A stretch of 6,278 nt of DNA. Source: Chloroflexota bacterium (GTDB taxonomy: Bacteria > Chloroflexota > Anaerolineae > 4572-78). Under the pieces are notes generated by a model that was not told the DNA's origin, ran no database searches, and saw only the letters and a list, made by a program, of their open reading frames with translations. Below, in pieces: positions 4,773 to 6,278 of the stretch. Made by a program: the position numbers and the translations under genes. The stretch lies in NCBI GenBank assembly GCA_024278725.1, contig JAJRSQ010000028.1:1-6278 (forward strand), read 5' to 3'. Position 1 is the first letter of the stretch. Every line of letters starts with the position of its first letter.

Positions 4773-5773
4773 GCCAAAACCAGTAAATCAACTCCTTTGA
4801 TGGCGATAAATACGATGAAGGTGGTGGCAGTCACGCCAATCATCGTTTTTTGCAAGCCCTGTCGCTCGCCATCGTTGGCTATCAGCGCGGCAATCATCGG
4901 GCTGATGACGCTGAACCCCGCAAAGGGGATGAAGGCATTGTTGGTGAATTGCGCCATCAGCACTTCCAGCCCCCAGGTGAAAACCAAGCCGGTCAGCACC
5001 ATCATGGCGAATTTCGTCCGCCCGAAAATGGGGGTGTAGCGCATGAGAAAATGGGTGACGGTGAAATAGACTAAAATCCCCACCAGCGCGATGAAGACCA
5101 GATGCAGCGGTTTCAGCACGAAGAGCGCGGCATATGCGGCGGTCAAAAATCCACCGGAACGGATATTCATCCATTCAAACAGCACCGCGCTGACGATGAC
5201 GCTCAACACGACGGCGGGAATCAGCAGTTGGGTGTGGTATGAATAGAGAATTGTTTTATCCTCAAAAGCGATGCTGTTCCAGTAGATGGGGAGATTATTT
5301 TTGATTGCCAGCACATTTTCCATCAATAAATAAGTGATGAGGGCGGTTATCAGCGTGGTGAAGACGGTGCGCCACACGCCCTGCCGTTCCATATCTTGTG
5401 CGATGAGACCGGGCAGCACAAAGCCCACCCCGTACAACCCGATGAGCCAAGCAACATCCGAGGCGGTGAAGTATGCCACCGTCCCGGCGATGCCCTCAAA
5501 GACCATGCCGACCATCACCATCACCACCAGCCGCCGCCGCCCGTACAGAAACATTCGGCGGGCGATGAACCGTTGCACGACAAAAAAGGTAATCAGCGCA
5601 ATGCCGATGGTGGTGATGATGTACAGCGGACGATTGACAAAAATGCCCAGATACCCGGCAACCACTGCCGCGCCGCCCGTCAACCGGAAACGCTCATAGA
5701 TTAATATACTGACGATGATGCCCAATGCCAACACCAGCCGGACAACTTCGGTGGGGATACCATAATTATGCAT
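4769..5773 (-). CDS. pgsC: Double-length PgsC/CapC poly-gamma-glutamate synthesis membrane protein
   Basis: 334 residues from the ATG at 5773 with GGGAG 8 nt upstream (5782-5786). PgsC/CapC is the small membrane partner of the PgsB amide ligase in poly-gamma-glutamate polymerisation and export, usually about 150 residues. Here two units follow each other. Unit 1 (about 5-146) has YERFRLTGG, VNRPL, QRFIARR and LIAQDMERQG. Unit 2 (about 180-320) has the matching FEWMNIRSGG, VLKPL, THFLMRY and LIANDGERQG. The two align at a nearly constant offset of 172-174 residues and are joined by a short polar linker (about 156-178). Each unit has several hydrophobic segments, so about ten in total. It lies 110 nt after pgsB and overlaps the lipoprotein start by 4 nt. 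The family call is strong; whether the product is truly polyglutamate or another amide-linked polymer is not shown by sequence. Confidence 0.88.
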   Translation of the reverse strand: MHNYGIPTEVVRLVLALGIIVSILIYERFRLTGGAAVVAGYLGIFVNRPLYIITTIGIALITFFVVQRFIARRMFLYGRRRLVVMVMVGMVFEGIAGTVAYFTASDVAWLIGLYGVGFVLPGLIAQDMERQGVWRTVFTTLITALITYLLMENVLAIKNNLPIYWNSIAFEDKTILYSYHTQLLIPAVVLSVIVSAVLFEWMNIRSGGFLTAAYAALFVLKPLHLVFIALVGILVYFTVTHFLMRYTPIFGRTKFAMMVLTGLVFTWGLEVLMAQFTNNAFIPFAGFSVISPMIAALIANDGERQGLQKTMIGVTATTFIVFIAIKGVDLLVLA

Positions 5774-5800
5774 ACTTTTTTCTCCCGAAAAACAGCGGTT

Positions 5801-5878
5801 GGTTTTCAGTAATCAGTTATCAGAGAGGGAGCGTTGCTTGCCGTAAAACTGAAAACTGATAACCAAAAACTGACCACC
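5801..5878. repeat. Short inverted and direct TCAGT-type repeats between pgsB and pgsC
   Basis: Plus strand GGTTTTCAGTAATCAGTTATCAG-like units at 5801-5823 face ACTGAAAACTGATAACC at 5848-5864, with more AAAAACTGA units to 5873. They form an imperfect inverted repeat around a GC-richer centre (5824-5844). From memory, similar intergenic repeats built of (A)TCAGTTATCAGT units occur in Chloroflexota and cyanobacteria. No terminator U-run follows on the minus strand, so pgsB and pgsC can still be cotranscribed. Confidence 0.5.
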
Positions 5879-5883
5879 AAAAA

Positions 5884-6278
5884 CTAAAGATGCGCCATTT
5901 CAAATCGCTGCCGTTGCCAATAGCCGAGGGCGTGCGTCGCGTCCGTTGTTTCGGTGTGACGCGCGCCATCCAGCCCTTCAAAATATTCCATCATCAATTC
6001 CGCCTGCGGGGTGTGAATATTGACGAATCCGACCAGCATGGCGCGGTAGCCGTCGGGAATCATCCCGGCGATGGCGTCCAGAATTTCATCCAGTGAGGGG
6101 TTGATGCTGAACCCCAAATTGACGATGCGCTCGGCGGGGAAACCGTTCCCCTTCAATTTGCGGGTCACCAAATCTTCAAACGCGCCGAAGGTGATGAGCC
6201 AATCGAAGGATAAATCTTTCACCGCAATATCGCCGAACTGTTCCGCGCGGCGTTCGCGGTCGTACCGGTTGTTCAAAA
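5884..6278 (-). CDS. pgsB: Poly-gamma-glutamate synthase PgsB/CapB (C-terminal part, cut by window edge)
   Basis: The frame is open at the right edge and ends with TAG at 5884-5886; 131 codons are visible. The apparent TTG start at 6276 is internal. PgsB is the ATP-dependent amide ligase that joins glutamate through the gamma-carboxyl, a Mur-ligase-like enzyme of about 390 residues. Only its last third is here, so the P-loop cannot be checked. The visible part opens with NNRYDRERRAEQF, matching the NNR-x-DR-x-R motif of the family. It continues with DWLITFGAFEDLVTRKL, PAERIVNLGFS and a Gly-rich AMLVGFVNIHTP strand (about 95-106 of the visible part), and closes with a tail that is variable in the family. 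The next gene downstream is pgsC, which supports the call. Confidence 0.85.
   Translation of the reverse strand, partial: LNNRYDRERRAEQFGDIAVKDLSFDWLITFGAFEDLVTRKLKGNGFPAERIVNLGFSINPSLDEILDAIAGMIPDGYRAMLVGFVNIHTPQAELMMEYFEGLDGARHTETTDATHALGYWQRQRFEMAHL

Noticed and set aside
3784..4791. Long minus-strand frame parallel to the lipoprotein gene
   Set aside because: Its product is Arg/His/Pro-rich with no membrane or domain pattern, while the other frame gives a lipobox and a coherent domain.

Overview
The window is a densely packed stretch of bacterial chromosome. Every supportable gene lies on the minus strand, so it is read from right to left. The Pro/Thr-rich linkers in secreted proteins (repeated PTATPT-type units), the GC-rich genes with AT-rich promoters and the gene families present suggest a filamentous or anaerobic-type Chloroflexota (Anaerolineae/Caldilineae-like). 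That placement rests on style of sequence, not on a marker gene, and is an inference.

Right-hand block (6278 to 3741), poly-gamma-glutamate type genes: the C-terminal third of a PgsB/CapB amide ligase runs in from the right edge. A 110-nt gap with short inverted repeats follows, then a double-length PgsC/CapC membrane protein (two PgsC units fused in tandem). A lipoprotein gene overlaps pgsC by 4 nt (ATGA). Its C-terminal domain has His/Glu motifs suggestive of a zinc carboxypeptidase-fold hydrolase. No PgsA/CapA gene is seen between them.

Middle and left block (3660 to 1), a possible envelope redox module: two membrane-anchored coiled-coil proteins that look like paralogues come first, the second ending in an Asp/His-rich tail. 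Next come a small membrane-anchored Pro-rich protein, a cytoplasmic-type ApbE (FAD:protein FMN transferase), and the start of a ferric-reductase-like transmembrane cytochrome with an H-x13-H haem motif, cut by the left edge. ApbE with a ferric-reductase-like membrane cytochrome points to membrane electron transfer through a covalent flavin. No convincing flavinylation target is visible in the window, so it would have to lie to the left or elsewhere.

The strongest non-coding signal is a pair of nearly matching minus-strand promoter regions, one before the first coiled-coil gene and one before the cytochrome gene. They align without gaps at 40 of 52 positions. Each carries two 7-bp direct repeats at an 11-bp period, as bound by OmpR/PhoB-family response regulators, followed by a -10-like hexamer. 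This ties the coiled-coil genes and the cytochrome gene into one likely regulon. No RNA genes, CRISPR arrays, transposases or integration sites were seen.
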